A stretch of DNA of 34,584 nt from Autumnicola lenta (lineage in GTDB: Bacteria > Bacteroidota > Bacteroidia > Flavobacteriales > Flavobacteriaceae): the NCBI RefSeq assembly GCF_031846515.1, contig NZ_JAVRHO010000029.1, positions 1 through 34,584 of the forward strand. Direction: 5' to 3'. Positions 1 through 8,735 of the stretch are shown here, in pieces. The notes beneath the pieces are model-generated. The model did no database searches, had not been told where the DNA came from, and saw only the letters and a program-made list of their open reading frames with translations. How positions within the stretch are numbered: position 1 is the first letter of the stretch; the number at the start of each line of letters is the position of its first letter. The position numbers were made by a program, and so were the translations under genes.

Positions 1-247
1 TATGCCGGGAGGCATCAAAATGCTGAAGAATTTCCTCTACTACAGGCGAAACAAATTGTTGATATTTGAGATCGTTTACATCATTATTATGGGATGTATA
101 CCTGGCGATTTCATCCTTCGGTTTGGGCAGAAAATCTTTAGGAACAAAAAGTCCTTTACAATGCACGCACTCGAGAAATTGATTCTTTTCAGACTTAAAA
201 GATCTTGCACCCTCATTTTCACAAAGCGGACATCGTTCGACTCTCAT
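1..247 (-). CDS. Class I SAM-dependent methyltransferase, N-terminus (partial)
   Basis: On the minus strand an ATG at 247 opens a frame that runs off the left edge without a stop (82 codons visible). The protein begins MRVERCPLCEN and has a second Cys pair, CVHC, about 20 residues later, so it starts with a small four-Cys zinc ribbon. Next comes a segment around ARYTSHNND and QQFVSPVVEEIL. This arrangement, a zinc ribbon followed by 'RY..HNND...Y..FV.P', is what I know from ribbon-headed class I methyltransferases. The SAM-binding Rossmann part would lie outside the window, so the enzymatic call rests on the N-terminus only. Alternative: another zinc-ribbon protein of unknown function. Confidence 0.6.
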   Translation of the reverse strand, partial: MRVERCPLCENEGARSFKSEKNQFLECVHCKGLFVPKDFLPKPKDEIARYTSHNNDVNDLKYQQFVSPVVEEILQHFDASRH

Positions 248-298
248 GATTAGCTTTAAAGTTTCTTAAAATGTATTTTTTGTACTACGGAGCTGGAA

Positions 299-676
299 TT
301 GCAATTTTCGACATTACAAATTCATAAATTAATCATTTACATCTGACTGTCTTTTTTCAATGCTTTAAAATGGCAATTTTCGACCTAAAGTAACCGGTGA
401 ATGCATTAAAAGTGTCTGAAATTCTCCGGAAAAGATGCTTTGGAAGTCCATTTTTCTGTTTTACTCAAATTTCTGTTCCGCGGAAGGTCAAAACATTAAT
501 TTTGAGGCATTTAAGTCGATATTTGTTAAATATGAAATCCTTTTATTTCCCTAGTTCAAAGCAATTTTTTAAAAAATGAGCTACTACAGCTTAAAAGATA
601 AGATTCCGTAGCATGATGTATTAAAACTGGCAATTTTCGGCATTGGCTTTCAGGTCTACTCCTGCCAATTTTTTGC
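299..676. repeat. Dispersed 12-mer GCAATTTTCGRC, three copies plus one decayed
   Basis: The spacer between the methyltransferase and the OFA transporter (248-735) holds no convincing gene. It carries the same-strand 12-mer GCAATTTTCGAC at 301-312 and 373-384 and GCAATTTTCGGC at 630-641. A weaker match, TGCCAATTTTTTGC, lies at 663-676. The second and third copies also share the preceding context TTAAAA(C)TGG. The function is unknown; the repeats could be remnants of a small mobile repeat or protein-binding sites. Confidence 0.5.
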
Positions 677-735
677 TTCTGTAAAATGAAAACTTTTATC
701 ACTCCTGATCATATTCTAAAAATCTTCAGAAAAAA

Positions 736-1995
736 TTATGCAACCTTTCGTGTTGTTTGCGCCTGCTCTTTTCGTACTCCCCGAATATTGGCTTTCAGCA
801 TTATCGAAATAACGAGTGCTACTATAATTAGCCCGATAAAGACGTAGAAAACCGGAATATAACTTCCCGTCGCGGCGTAGATTTGTGATACCAGCGTTGG
901 GCCAATGAGTCCGCCAAGAGACCATGTTGTAAGCAGGTAACCGTGGATTGCGCCGAGTTCTTTTGTGCCAAAAAGGTCTGCAATAAAGGCGGGAAGATTT
1001 GAAAACCCTCCTCCGTAACAGCTTACCACCAGAAAAATGAGTATCTGGAATAAAATTGCACTTCCAATGACCGGAAGAGTAACGAATGCCACCAGCTGAA
1101 TAATAAAGAATATGATAAAGACGACGGGGCGCGAAAGATAATCTGAGGCTGCTGCCCAGCCAATTCTCCCGGCACCGTTAAAGATTCCCATAATACCAAC
1201 CATAACAGCTGCGGCTCCCGCCGTCATCCCGCCAATGCTTTGGGCCATTGGTGAGGCAACAGAGATCATCATAATACCGGCGCTGGTATTTATAAGCATA
1301 ATGGTCCATAACATCCAGAAGTGCTTTGTTTTAACGGACTCCCGTGCGGTGAGCTGGGATAAATCCCTGATTTTTTCTTTACCCGAGGCTACGTTTTCTT
1401 TCATCCCTTTTGGTAACCATCCCGCCAGTGGTGGTGCGATGTATAAGGCACCAGCGGTCATAAGAAGAAAATAACTGCCGCCAAGGATGTAAAAAGTGGT
1501 GGTGATTCCTACAGATTCCATGAGGCTTGCGGCAACGGGGGCTGTGATAAGCGCGCCGGAGCCAAAGCCAAGAACAGCCATCCCGGTTGCCAGGCCGCGA
1601 CGGTCCGGGAACCATTTTACGAGTGTGGATACGGGTGAAATATAACCAATCCCGAGGCCTATTCCGCTAAGGAGTCCGTAGCTGAGAATAAAAAGAGTAA
1701 GAGAATCTATGGAGACTGCAAAACCTGAACCTGCCTGTCCCAGACCAAACAGAACAGCGGCAAGCATGGCAGATTTCCTTGGTCCGTTTCTTTCTACAAA
1801 TCTTCCGAAAACCGCTGCCGAAGCTCCCCCCAACGTCATCATAACCGTAAAGGCTATAGTAACGGAAGAGACGCTCCAGCCCATGCTCTCGCCTAAGGGA
1901 ATTGTATAAACGCTGTAGGCATAGGCTGCACCTATGGAAATATGTATACTGATTGCCGATAAAGCAATTAGCCATCTGTTTTTGTTAGGCTTCAT
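736..1995 (-). CDS. MFS transporter, OFA (oxalate/formate antiporter) type
   Basis: This is a 419-residue, 12-helix major facilitator protein. It opens MKPNKNRWLIALSAISIHISIG and continues with AYAYSVYTIPLGESMGWS, the usual start of the OFA subfamily (helix 1, then a periplasmic loop ending in W). The conserved cytoplasmic loop between helices 2 and 3 reads GRFVERNGPRKSAM, the MFS G-x-x-x-D/E-R-x-G-x-R/K signature. The C-terminal tail is basic. OFA proteins exchange small carboxylates such as oxalate, formate or lactate, but the substrate cannot be read from this sequence. It stands alone, with 600 bases of empty spacer upstream and about 490 downstream. The ATG at 1995 fits the start of helix 1. 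Confidence 0.85.
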   Translation of the reverse strand: MKPNKNRWLIALSAISIHISIGAAYAYSVYTIPLGESMGWSVSSVTIAFTVMMTLGGASAAVFGRFVERNGPRKSAMLAAVLFGLGQAGSGFAVSIDSLTLFILSYGLLSGIGLGIGYISPVSTLVKWFPDRRGLATGMAVLGFGSGALITAPVAASLMESVGITTTFYILGGSYFLLMTAGALYIAPPLAGWLPKGMKENVASGKEKIRDLSQLTARESVKTKHFWMLWTIMLINTSAGIMMISVASPMAQSIGGMTAGAAAVMVGIMGIFNGAGRIGWAAASDYLSRPVVFIIFFIIQLVAFVTLPVIGSAILFQILIFLVVSCYGGGFSNLPAFIADLFGTKELGAIHGYLLTTWSLGGLIGPTLVSQIYAATGSYIPVFYVFIGLIIVALVISIMLKANIRGVRKEQAQTTRKVA

Positions 1996-2594
1996 TTAAT
2001 TTTCTTCTGGTTGATTGTTAAATTTTCACTAATATAAAAAAGCTGCAGAGAATATTATCAGAAAGCTTTAAAGAAATAGCGAATAATTGGAGAAAAACAG
2101 ATCTGTTGATAAGGAGAAGGGGATTCAAACAATGATTCGAAATATTACCTTCTAACGCCTCATCTTAAAACCGGCTTTTCACAGCTAATAGTGTAAGACA
2201 TCAAATAGAAATTTCCTGAAGCAAATATCAATTAAAGTATGATGCCTGCAGTTTAAATGGTTTCTTGATGAAAAAGGTAAAAGATATTTTAATAAACCCG
2301 TTATTGCAAACTGAACTTAAAGTTTTGATAATGCCGCTTCAAAAACCAGCCTGGTGACTACTTACTAACAGCAAAGCAGAAGAGAAGCCTGGTCACTGGT
2401 GTCTTATCCAGAATTTTAATACAATCCCCGTAGAGCTGCAGGTAAAAATATAAGACTTTAATAGCAAAAGCCTGACAGAAGGGTATTTAAAAGCGTGGAG
2501 GTTAATCAGCCAGAAGAGAAAATCTTTTTCTGAAAAAGCACCTAATTGTTGCCAGATCAACCCCTATCAACTTCATGTACATTTCAAATATTTC
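1996..2594. other. Intergenic spacer, nothing recognised
   Basis: About 600 bases between two same-strand MFS genes. I found no reading frame with protein-like composition, no RNA gene and no strong hairpin followed by T residues. It should hold the promoter of the OFA transporter, but I see no clear Bacteroidota promoter (TTTG / TAnnTTTG) to mark. Confidence 0.4.
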
Positions 2595-3824
2595 CTAAGC
2601 AGGTTTGACTGCCTCAGTATTTTTTGAATTTTTTTGCCAGAAAAACAGAATAGCAAACAGTACGATCAAAATCGCAGGGAAGGAAATCATTTTTTCCAGG
2701 GTTTCCTGACCCGCTGCCAACTCCAATTCATTCCCGGTAAGCCCCTGACTTCTATATTCTGCCATCGAACCGTCAATCCAGCTTCCTATGATAGGCTGAA
2801 AAATACCTGAAGAAAACATGCCGACTGCTCCAATAATTGACATTCCAAGGGCACTGCTCAAAGGAACCCGCTGTGCCACAGCTCCAACCATCACCGGCCA
2901 GAAGTAGCAATACCCAAGAGCCCAGATTACTGCTGCCACGTAGGCCATAGGACCCGTCACTATACTTAAAAGGTAAATTCCCACTGCCGCAAAAATCGCA
3001 CCTCCAAGCAGCACACCGGTTTGACCTAATTTCCCCACAACCGGCCCGGCAAAAAACCTTCCTACAGTAACAAGCCCAGCAGTCAGTGCTAAAATGACCA
3101 TAGGATTTGCTCCACTGCTACCTAAAATAACTTCTACCCATTGACCAGGTCCGAACTCTGTGATAGCTGTAAGGGCCATACAGATAATTAAAAATATATA
3201 TAATGGACTTAGCATGGCTTTAAAGTTTGACAAAAGAGACGTCGCTCCTTCCACTTTTGGTTTTGGGAAAGCTTTTCCAAAAAACAAAGCAGCATAAGTA
3301 ATGGCAGGAATCATTATCACCCACATCTGAGCTTCCCAGCCGAGGTTCAGTCGGGTCATTATAAAAGAAATGATAGCTCCAAGTACGATCCCACCCGGAA
3401 ACCACATATGGAACCTGTTCAGCATTTTGTTCATTTTCACTCCGGAATACATATCTGCAATCATAGGATTACAGGCTGCCTCGGTACAGCCGGTGCCTAG
3501 ACCGATAAATAGCATAGAAATGAGCAGACTCACATACCCGTCAGCATACACTGTTAATAATACACCTAATGTATGAGCCACAAAAGCCACTCTCATGATA
3601 TTTTTAGCACCTACTGAATGATAAACCAATCCCCCGATGATCATGGAAATTGGAAACCCATAGAACCACATAGAATTGATATGTCCTAATTGCTCTGCGG
3701 AAAGAGCAAATTCATCCCCAAGCTGAGTAAGAATTCCAGCTCTTATTGAAAATGATAAGCCTGTTGTGATGAGTGCAAAACAACTTCCGTAAAACAATGC
3801 TTTCTTATTGAGACTTTGATTCAT
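2595..3824 (-). CDS. MFS transporter, sugar-type
   Basis: A 409-residue protein with 12 hydrophobic helices. It opens MNQSLNKKALFYGSCFALI. Helix 1 to loop 1 reads RAGILTQLGDEFALSAEQLG, and helices 4-5 contain GLGTGCTEAACNPMIADMYSG followed by a conserved FHMWFPGGIVLG. The 'ACNP...N..H..FGxG' pattern is shared with FucP-like and related sugar permeases of Bacteroidota, so a sugar or sugar-acid substrate is likely but unproven. It lies 192 bases after the eboF stop on the same strand and could be the last gene of that transcription unit or have its own promoter. Its position next to a sugar-oxidation and ebo cluster suggests uptake of a related compound (inference). Confidence 0.8.
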   Translation of the reverse strand: MNQSLNKKALFYGSCFALITTGLSFSIRAGILTQLGDEFALSAEQLGHINSMWFYGFPISMIIGGLVYHSVGAKNIMRVAFVAHTLGVLLTVYADGYVSLLISMLFIGLGTGCTEAACNPMIADMYSGVKMNKMLNRFHMWFPGGIVLGAIISFIMTRLNLGWEAQMWVIMIPAITYAALFFGKAFPKPKVEGATSLLSNFKAMLSPLYIFLIICMALTAITEFGPGQWVEVILGSSGANPMVILALTAGLVTVGRFFAGPVVGKLGQTGVLLGGAIFAAVGIYLLSIVTGPMAYVAAVIWALGYCYFWPVMVGAVAQRVPLSSALGMSIIGAVGMFSSGIFQPIIGSWIDGSMAEYRSQGLTGNELELAAGQETLEKMISFPAILIVLFAILFFWQKNSKNTEAVKPA

Positions 3825-4016
3825 AAGGTTAGATTTAATAGAATTCGCTTTTTTATAGATAAGTTAAAAATAATGTGAAGATGTTAAAATTACTTCAGCA
3901 ATATAAAAAATAATTTAATTAAAACGCAAATAGATAACGATTTCGAAAAAGTAATTATAATTGATAGCTTTAACATCGAAAAATTACTGGAAGCTGCAGG
4001 TTTTATTTTAATTCGT

Positions 4017-5390
4017 TTATTGAGTGAGGTGTTTGACAATGAGATCATAAACATCTGTAGGCTCCACAACTGACTCTTTGAAAAAACCGGAATTTTGTGT
4101 AATAAACAAAGGCCAGTCCTCTTTTTCTTTAGTTAAGCGACCATGAGAACCCTTGACAAGAGTAGCATCTAAAGGAATAACATCCATAAGATAACGGAAT
4201 CCAAGTTTCTTTTTAATAAGTGTTAGTCCGATTTTCGCCTTAAGAAAAGAGATATTGGGATCTGCAAAGGTTTCGACGGGATCATAGCCTGGCTTGCGGT
4301 GTATATCTACTGTTCTTGCATAATCTGGAGCCTTATTATCATCTAACCAGAAATAATAAGTAAACCAGGATTTTTCATCTGCCATTACAACTAGGTCCCC
4401 TGACCTTTCGTGGTTTAGGTGATAATTTTCCTGAGCCTTTTTATCCAGAACAAATTCAATTCCTGATGTATTTTCAAGAAGCTCTTTTACCGGCATTATA
4501 TCATTTGAATCTTTAATATAAATATGGGCGATCTGATGGTCTGCCACTGCAAAGGCTCTACTTGCCCAGGTGTCCATTGTTTCCCGTCCAAGCTCATCCT
4601 TTACTGCTAAGTATCCGTTCTCGCGCAATACCCGGTTTACATGTACAGGATTATTAACATCTGTAATACCATATTCTGAGACTATTATTACCTCCGCACC
4701 CTGACCTTCGTAGTAAGTAATAAGATCTTCACATACTCTATCTATTTCCTGCAGGTCTTTACCCATTTTGGAAAAATCTATTCCCACCCTCTGCAGATTA
4801 TAATCCAGGTGTGGCAGATAAATGAGCGTAAGAGTAGGATCGTGCCATTTATCCACAAGCATAGAAGCATCGGCGATCCAGCGGGTGGATTCTATGTTGG
4901 CATTTGGACCCCAAAACGAAAATAACGGGAATTGTCCCAACTCACTTTGTAGTTTTTGACGCAAATCCATAGGCTGACTGTGGATATCCGGAAGTTTTAA
5001 ACCCGTAGCAGGATATAAAGGCCGCGGTGTCACCGCAAAATCAACATCAGAATTCATATTGAACCACCAAAACATGTTTGCACAGGTGAAATTTAGATCT
5101 TGTTTTTTTAGTTCTTCCCATATCTTTGGAGCCTGTACCAGTTTATTGGACTGGCGCCAGAATTTGATTTCATACTCGTCAAGAAAACACCAGCCGTTTC
5201 CCACCACTCCATGCTCAGCGGGCCACTTACCTGTAAAATAGGTTGCCTGGGAAGAGCATGTAACTGCAGGAAGCAGAGGTTTTACATTGACCCGCTTTCC
5301 TTTTTGAGACCATTTTTGAAGAAAAGGAGTATGTTCCCCAATTAGACGGGAAGACAAGGCTACAACATTAAGAACGACTGTTTTTTTCAT
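4017..5390 (-). CDS. eboF: EboF: alkaline-phosphatase-superfamily protein of the ebo cluster
   Basis: A 457-residue protein with the nucleotide pyrophosphatase/phosphodiesterase fold. The nucleophile region reads PAVTCSSQATYFTGKWPAEHG (T44 the likely nucleophile, T50 and H60 following), then GNGW. Two canonical metal-binding signatures look altered. The N-terminal strand is VVLNVVAL (N8) where the family usually has Asp, and the segment that is normally S-D-H-G reads S238-E-Y-G. A GSHGR motif, with the last His ligand, is present near the C-terminus. No signal peptide is seen, so it is probably cytoplasmic. The ATG at 5390 is one base after the eboE stop, which suggests translational coupling. 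It is the sixth gene of an eboA-F run. Its reaction is unknown. Confidence 0.8.
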   Translation of the reverse strand: MKKTVVLNVVALSSRLIGEHTPFLQKWSQKGKRVNVKPLLPAVTCSSQATYFTGKWPAEHGVVGNGWCFLDEYEIKFWRQSNKLVQAPKIWEELKKQDLNFTCANMFWWFNMNSDVDFAVTPRPLYPATGLKLPDIHSQPMDLRQKLQSELGQFPLFSFWGPNANIESTRWIADASMLVDKWHDPTLTLIYLPHLDYNLQRVGIDFSKMGKDLQEIDRVCEDLITYYEGQGAEVIIVSEYGITDVNNPVHVNRVLRENGYLAVKDELGRETMDTWASRAFAVADHQIAHIYIKDSNDIMPVKELLENTSGIEFVLDKKAQENYHLNHERSGDLVVMADEKSWFTYYFWLDDNKAPDYARTVDIHRKPGYDPVETFADPNISFLKAKIGLTLIKKKLGFRYLMDVIPLDATLVKGSHGRLTKEKEDWPLFITQNSGFFKESVVEPTDVYDLIVKHLTQ

Positions 5391-5391
5391 G

Positions 5392-6597
5392 CTATAAATT
5401 TTTCTGCACCCATTGCAGTTCCCTCACAATAGACTCTGTTATTTCCAGCTGAATATCATCGGGCAGTACTTCCCAGGTGTACGTTTCTACCTCAAGATGG
5501 TCAGATACTTTTTCATTTTTTAAATACTGAAGTACCTCTACAATATCTTCCTGTGTTGATTCTAATTGACCATAATTTGCCAAAAAAACAGGTACATGAA
5601 AATGAGTACGCCATTCTATCCCAGTAGAAGTATTTAATTTTTCCAATGCCTGTGGCAAATCAGGATAATGAATAAATTTTCCCCGTGCATCCCGCTCTAC
5701 AACCTGGTGGAGATAGGTAGATTCCACAAACGGAGTGAATGCATCTTCAATCCATTTCCTCTGTTCAGTATCTTCAGGTAAAATCGTCTTAAGCGCTGCA
5801 CTTATCTGAATTTTTCCAACCTTAATGCCTTCTGCTTTAAGACGAGAAAAAACATCCTGCGGTTTTTCATATACAATAGCGAAATGGCACACATCATAGC
5901 ATAACCTGATATGCATTTTTAGGCAGTTTTCAGCCTCTTTATCAGAAAAACCGAATTGCTGCTTTAAATAGGCTGCACCTTGCGGAATTAACCATTGCTT
6001 ATACCAGTTTATAACTTCATCTGTATTTTCCAGTAAACCATCCGGCTCCGGTTCAATATCCAAATGCAGGATTTTGCTATCAGCACTATGAATTTTATAT
6101 AATTTTTCAGCAATTTTCGCTATATGAAGAGTGGCTTTTTGCAGGACTTCCTCTTTATCTTTTTGAGAGGCATCCCAGTATTTGTAAGATAGTGGTGAAG
6201 TGGAAATACCTCCTTCAACTCCATCAGGAATTAGAGCAGCCATAATATCAAAAAGGCGCAAAGTATAATCCAACCTCGAGTTAGTGGTCCAGTCAGGATA
6301 ATGAACCTGATCCTTGACAGACTGATGATGAAAACCTCCAAAAGGAAAGCCGTTAAAGGTGAAAATATAGCACTGATTTTGATCTAACCAGTTCTTGAAA
6401 ACGGAAAGATTATCTTCTTCCAGAAGCGATCTGCTGGCTTTATCAGATAATCGAAGACCTATTCCAAAAGCAGCATCAGCCGAAAACTTTGCTTTTACTT
6501 TCGGAATATAATTCTTTAGATTGTCAAAAGTTTCCACCCAGCTTTCGCCAGGATGAATATTTGTACAATAGGTTAAATGATATTCGTTTACTTGCAT
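5392..6597 (-). CDS. eboE: EboE: TIM-barrel metabolite-traffic protein
   Basis: A 401-residue cytoplasmic protein resembling xylose-isomerase-like TIM barrels. It opens with MQVNEYHLTYCTNIHPGESW, the conserved 'LTYCTNIHPGE' of EboE. Acidic and His residues at strand ends are typical of metal-binding barrels: LHLDIEPEPDG near the middle, then RLCYDVCHFAI and GKIQIS, and later THFHVPVF. It has no signal peptide. It lies 41 bases after eboD and ends one base before eboF. The family is known from ebo clusters of cyanobacteria, Bacteroidota and other bacteria. An isomerase or epimerase role is likely from the fold, but the substrate is not known. Identification is firm, activity inferred. Confidence 0.88.
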   Translation of the reverse strand: MQVNEYHLTYCTNIHPGESWVETFDNLKNYIPKVKAKFSADAAFGIGLRLSDKASRSLLEEDNLSVFKNWLDQNQCYIFTFNGFPFGGFHHQSVKDQVHYPDWTTNSRLDYTLRLFDIMAALIPDGVEGGISTSPLSYKYWDASQKDKEEVLQKATLHIAKIAEKLYKIHSADSKILHLDIEPEPDGLLENTDEVINWYKQWLIPQGAAYLKQQFGFSDKEAENCLKMHIRLCYDVCHFAIVYEKPQDVFSRLKAEGIKVGKIQISAALKTILPEDTEQRKWIEDAFTPFVESTYLHQVVERDARGKFIHYPDLPQALEKLNTSTGIEWRTHFHVPVFLANYGQLESTQEDIVEVLQYLKNEKVSDHLEVETYTWEVLPDDIQLEITESIVRELQWVQKNL

Positions 6598-6638
6598 GAA
6601 AAAAATATTAATTCAGAAAAGTATATTAAAAGAAACAT

Positions 6639-7784
6639 CTAAGCTGTGAATTCGTTGTCCTCGAATTCCTTTAGTTTTTCGACCGCATCGGCAATTAATC
6701 CGTTGTCCATTTGATGCACTTCAACCCCATGACCAAATGCATCTATTAACATAATCGTTAATTCTCCTCCCAAATGTTCCCGGAATTCTTCCAGTCCCTT
6801 CAGGATATTTGTTCCTGAAAGTTCAGAAATGTGCACTGCAAAGCCCAGCTTCTTAAAAAGGTTGATAACACGATGAAGGACTTCTTCAGAAATTGAACCT
6901 TTCAGAAAAGAATAAGTAGTGTCCAGAGAGATACCAATTGCAACCGCTTCTCCATGCCGCAGTTGATAATTGGTTAGCTGTTCCAGCTTATGCGCTGCCC
7001 AATGACCAAAATCAAGAGGCCGGGAGGAACCTTGTTCAAAAGGATCTCCCCCTGCAATATGATCAAGGTGCATCTTTGCACAACGATAAATTAATTCTTC
7101 CATAGCAGGCATCTCTCGCCCGGCTAATTTTGTTGCATGTACTTCTATCCATTCGAAAAAGGAAGCGTCCTTTATGAGTGCGACTTTAACAGCTTCAGAA
7201 ATTCCAGATCGCCAGTCCTTATCGTCCAGTGTGTCTAAAAATGTGCTGTCATTCAGCACAGCATAGGGAGGGGCAAATGTTCCCACAAAATTCTTTTTCC
7301 CAAAAGAATTTATACTGTTTTTCACTCCTATACCGGAATCATTCTGTGCGAGCACAGTGGTAGGAATTCGGATATGCCTGATACCCCTATGAGCAATAGC
7401 CGTAGCAAAACCTGCCATGTCAAGAACTGCACCTCCACCAATGGCCACAATAAAAGAATGCCTGTCTATACCATAGGTGTTACTCGCTTCCAAAATCTGC
7501 TCTACATATAGGCGGTCGTTTTTGACTTCTTCACCTCCGGGTACCACTAAAGGATCAGCACAAAGGGTAAAATCCTTGGCATAAGCTTCAGCATAAGTCC
7601 TTATCTGCTCAAAAATTGAAGGATGTGCTACTGCCACTCCTTCATCTATCACAAAAAAGATTTTTGGGCGCCTATGATTCCTCACTATCTGTGCGAAAAT
7701 CGGATTACTTTTATCAAATATATAATTCGAAAAATGTACTGTATATTCAAATGGAACAGAAAATGTCTGTTGAATGGTTTTCAT
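6639..7784 (-). CDS. eboD: EboD: 3-dehydroquinate-synthase-like sugar phosphate cyclase
   Basis: A 381-residue protein of the dehydroquinate synthase superfamily. Visible are PGGEEVKND (about 82-90), the NAD-binding GGGAVLDMAGFATA (116 on), IPTTVLAQNDSGIGVKNSIN (140-159), and the metal-ligand region DFGHWAAHKLEQLTNYQLRHGEAVAIG. The His residues in GHWAAHK and RHGE are the expected Zn2+/Co2+ ligands, and the Glu in ISEAVKVALI is the third. Superfamily members cyclise a sugar phosphate to a carbocycle. EboD forms its own branch, so the product could be a cyclitol rather than dehydroquinate. It is 34 bases after eboC. It should not be called aroB: the cluster context and the non-aroB residues argue against that. 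Confidence 0.88.
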   Translation of the reverse strand: MKTIQQTFSVPFEYTVHFSNYIFDKSNPIFAQIVRNHRRPKIFFVIDEGVAVAHPSIFEQIRTYAEAYAKDFTLCADPLVVPGGEEVKNDRLYVEQILEASNTYGIDRHSFIVAIGGGAVLDMAGFATAIAHRGIRHIRIPTTVLAQNDSGIGVKNSINSFGKKNFVGTFAPPYAVLNDSTFLDTLDDKDWRSGISEAVKVALIKDASFFEWIEVHATKLAGREMPAMEELIYRCAKMHLDHIAGGDPFEQGSSRPLDFGHWAAHKLEQLTNYQLRHGEAVAIGISLDTTYSFLKGSISEEVLHRVINLFKKLGFAVHISELSGTNILKGLEEFREHLGGELTIMLIDAFGHGVEVHQMDNGLIADAVEKLKEFEDNEFTA

Positions 7785-7818
7785 TACTTTAATTTTAAAA
7801 AGCTACTCTGCTGAATTC

Positions 7819-8718
7819 TCAGGTAACGGAAAAACGCTTTGCAATCCCCAATGAAACAGGCAATAACAGCAACACCATTAGACCAAATACCCAACCTGCA
7901 AAAACTGTTGCCAGGGAAGCATTTAATATAATGAGTGAAAGAACACCAGCTTTCACGGCTTTTCCTATTAATTTTGGATCCTGTCTCTTCAGGGCTTTAA
8001 TAAGTGGATTGAATATAAGGAAGGAAAACAGAATTACAAAAGGAAATACCTGCCACCAAACGACCTCTGAAAAGAAAGCCAGCACGATAATTGCCAAAAT
8101 TATTACTCCATACAATAAAGCTCCTCCAATAATGGCTTTTTTGTTGCCACCATGAACTTCCCCACGACTTATCATTGTAATGGCTGCAATATAAATAACA
8201 GGAATTAAGGCGACATACCATAGTTCCTGAAGTGCTTCAGGGAAAATACTCATTCCCAATAATAAATTTCCGCCTCTGCAAAGACCCATATTTACAGGGC
8301 CTATTATAAGTTGATGTTTCCCCCAGGCGTTGTATGAAATTGCTAATGCCGCAACCACTATAGCTATTAAGCCGCTAAGAGCAGAAACCTGTAATGCAGC
8401 CAATATTCCTATCAGGAGTAAAATACCGCCAAGAATACTGGCACTAGCGACAGAAGCTTTTCCGCTAGGAATTGGTCTTTCCGGTCGTTCTATCCTGTCA
8501 AGCTCTGCATCAAAAACATCATTAAATACTATTCCACCTCCATATAAACCTATAGTAGCCAATACCAGCCACGATAAAGAATACAATAATCCTTGAGATT
8601 GCAGTTCAAATAATTGCAGAGCTGCCCCGGAGACAGCAAAACCTGCTAAAATATCAGCAATTGCAGTTATGATATTTGCAGGACGCATCAGCCTTAAATG
8701 GGCAATTATGGTACTCAT
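7819..8718 (-). CDS. eboC: EboC: UbiA-like prenyltransferase
   Basis: A 299-residue integral membrane protein with about eight or nine helices. The UbiA signature is present: RPAN at 12-15, then N66-D-x-x-D70-x-x-x-D74 followed by RPIPSG. The second Asp-rich motif of ordinary UbiA enzymes (DxxGD) is replaced by SRGEVHGGNKKA, with Glu and His where acids are expected. UbiA enzymes transfer a prenyl group to an aromatic or polar acceptor at the membrane. In the ebo context this could attach a lipid anchor or carrier to the cyclitol-like product (inference). It follows eboB by 17 bases and precedes eboD by 34. No signal peptide beyond helix 1. Confidence 0.88.
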   Translation of the reverse strand: MSTIIAHLRLMRPANIITAIADILAGFAVSGAALQLFELQSQGLLYSLSWLVLATIGLYGGGIVFNDVFDAELDRIERPERPIPSGKASVASASILGGILLLIGILAALQVSALSGLIAIVVAALAISYNAWGKHQLIIGPVNMGLCRGGNLLLGMSIFPEALQELWYVALIPVIYIAAITMISRGEVHGGNKKAIIGGALLYGVIILAIIVLAFFSEVVWWQVFPFVILFSFLIFNPLIKALKRQDPKLIGKAVKAGVLSLIILNASLATVFAGWVFGLMVLLLLPVSLGIAKRFSVT

Positions 8719-8735
8719 TTATTTAATGAAGTTTT

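Noticed and set aside
2..253. 83-codon plus-strand frame at the left edge
   Set aside because: It is antisense to a minus-strand frame with a clear CxxC...CxxC ribbon and protein-like composition, which runs off the edge.
397..579. 60-codon frame in the repeat-bearing spacer
   Set aside because: No homology that I recognise, no start context, and composition like translated A/T-rich spacer.
6639..7784. Calling the cyclase aroB (shikimate pathway)
   Set aside because: Its position inside an otherwise complete ebo operon and its diverged substrate region fit EboD better.
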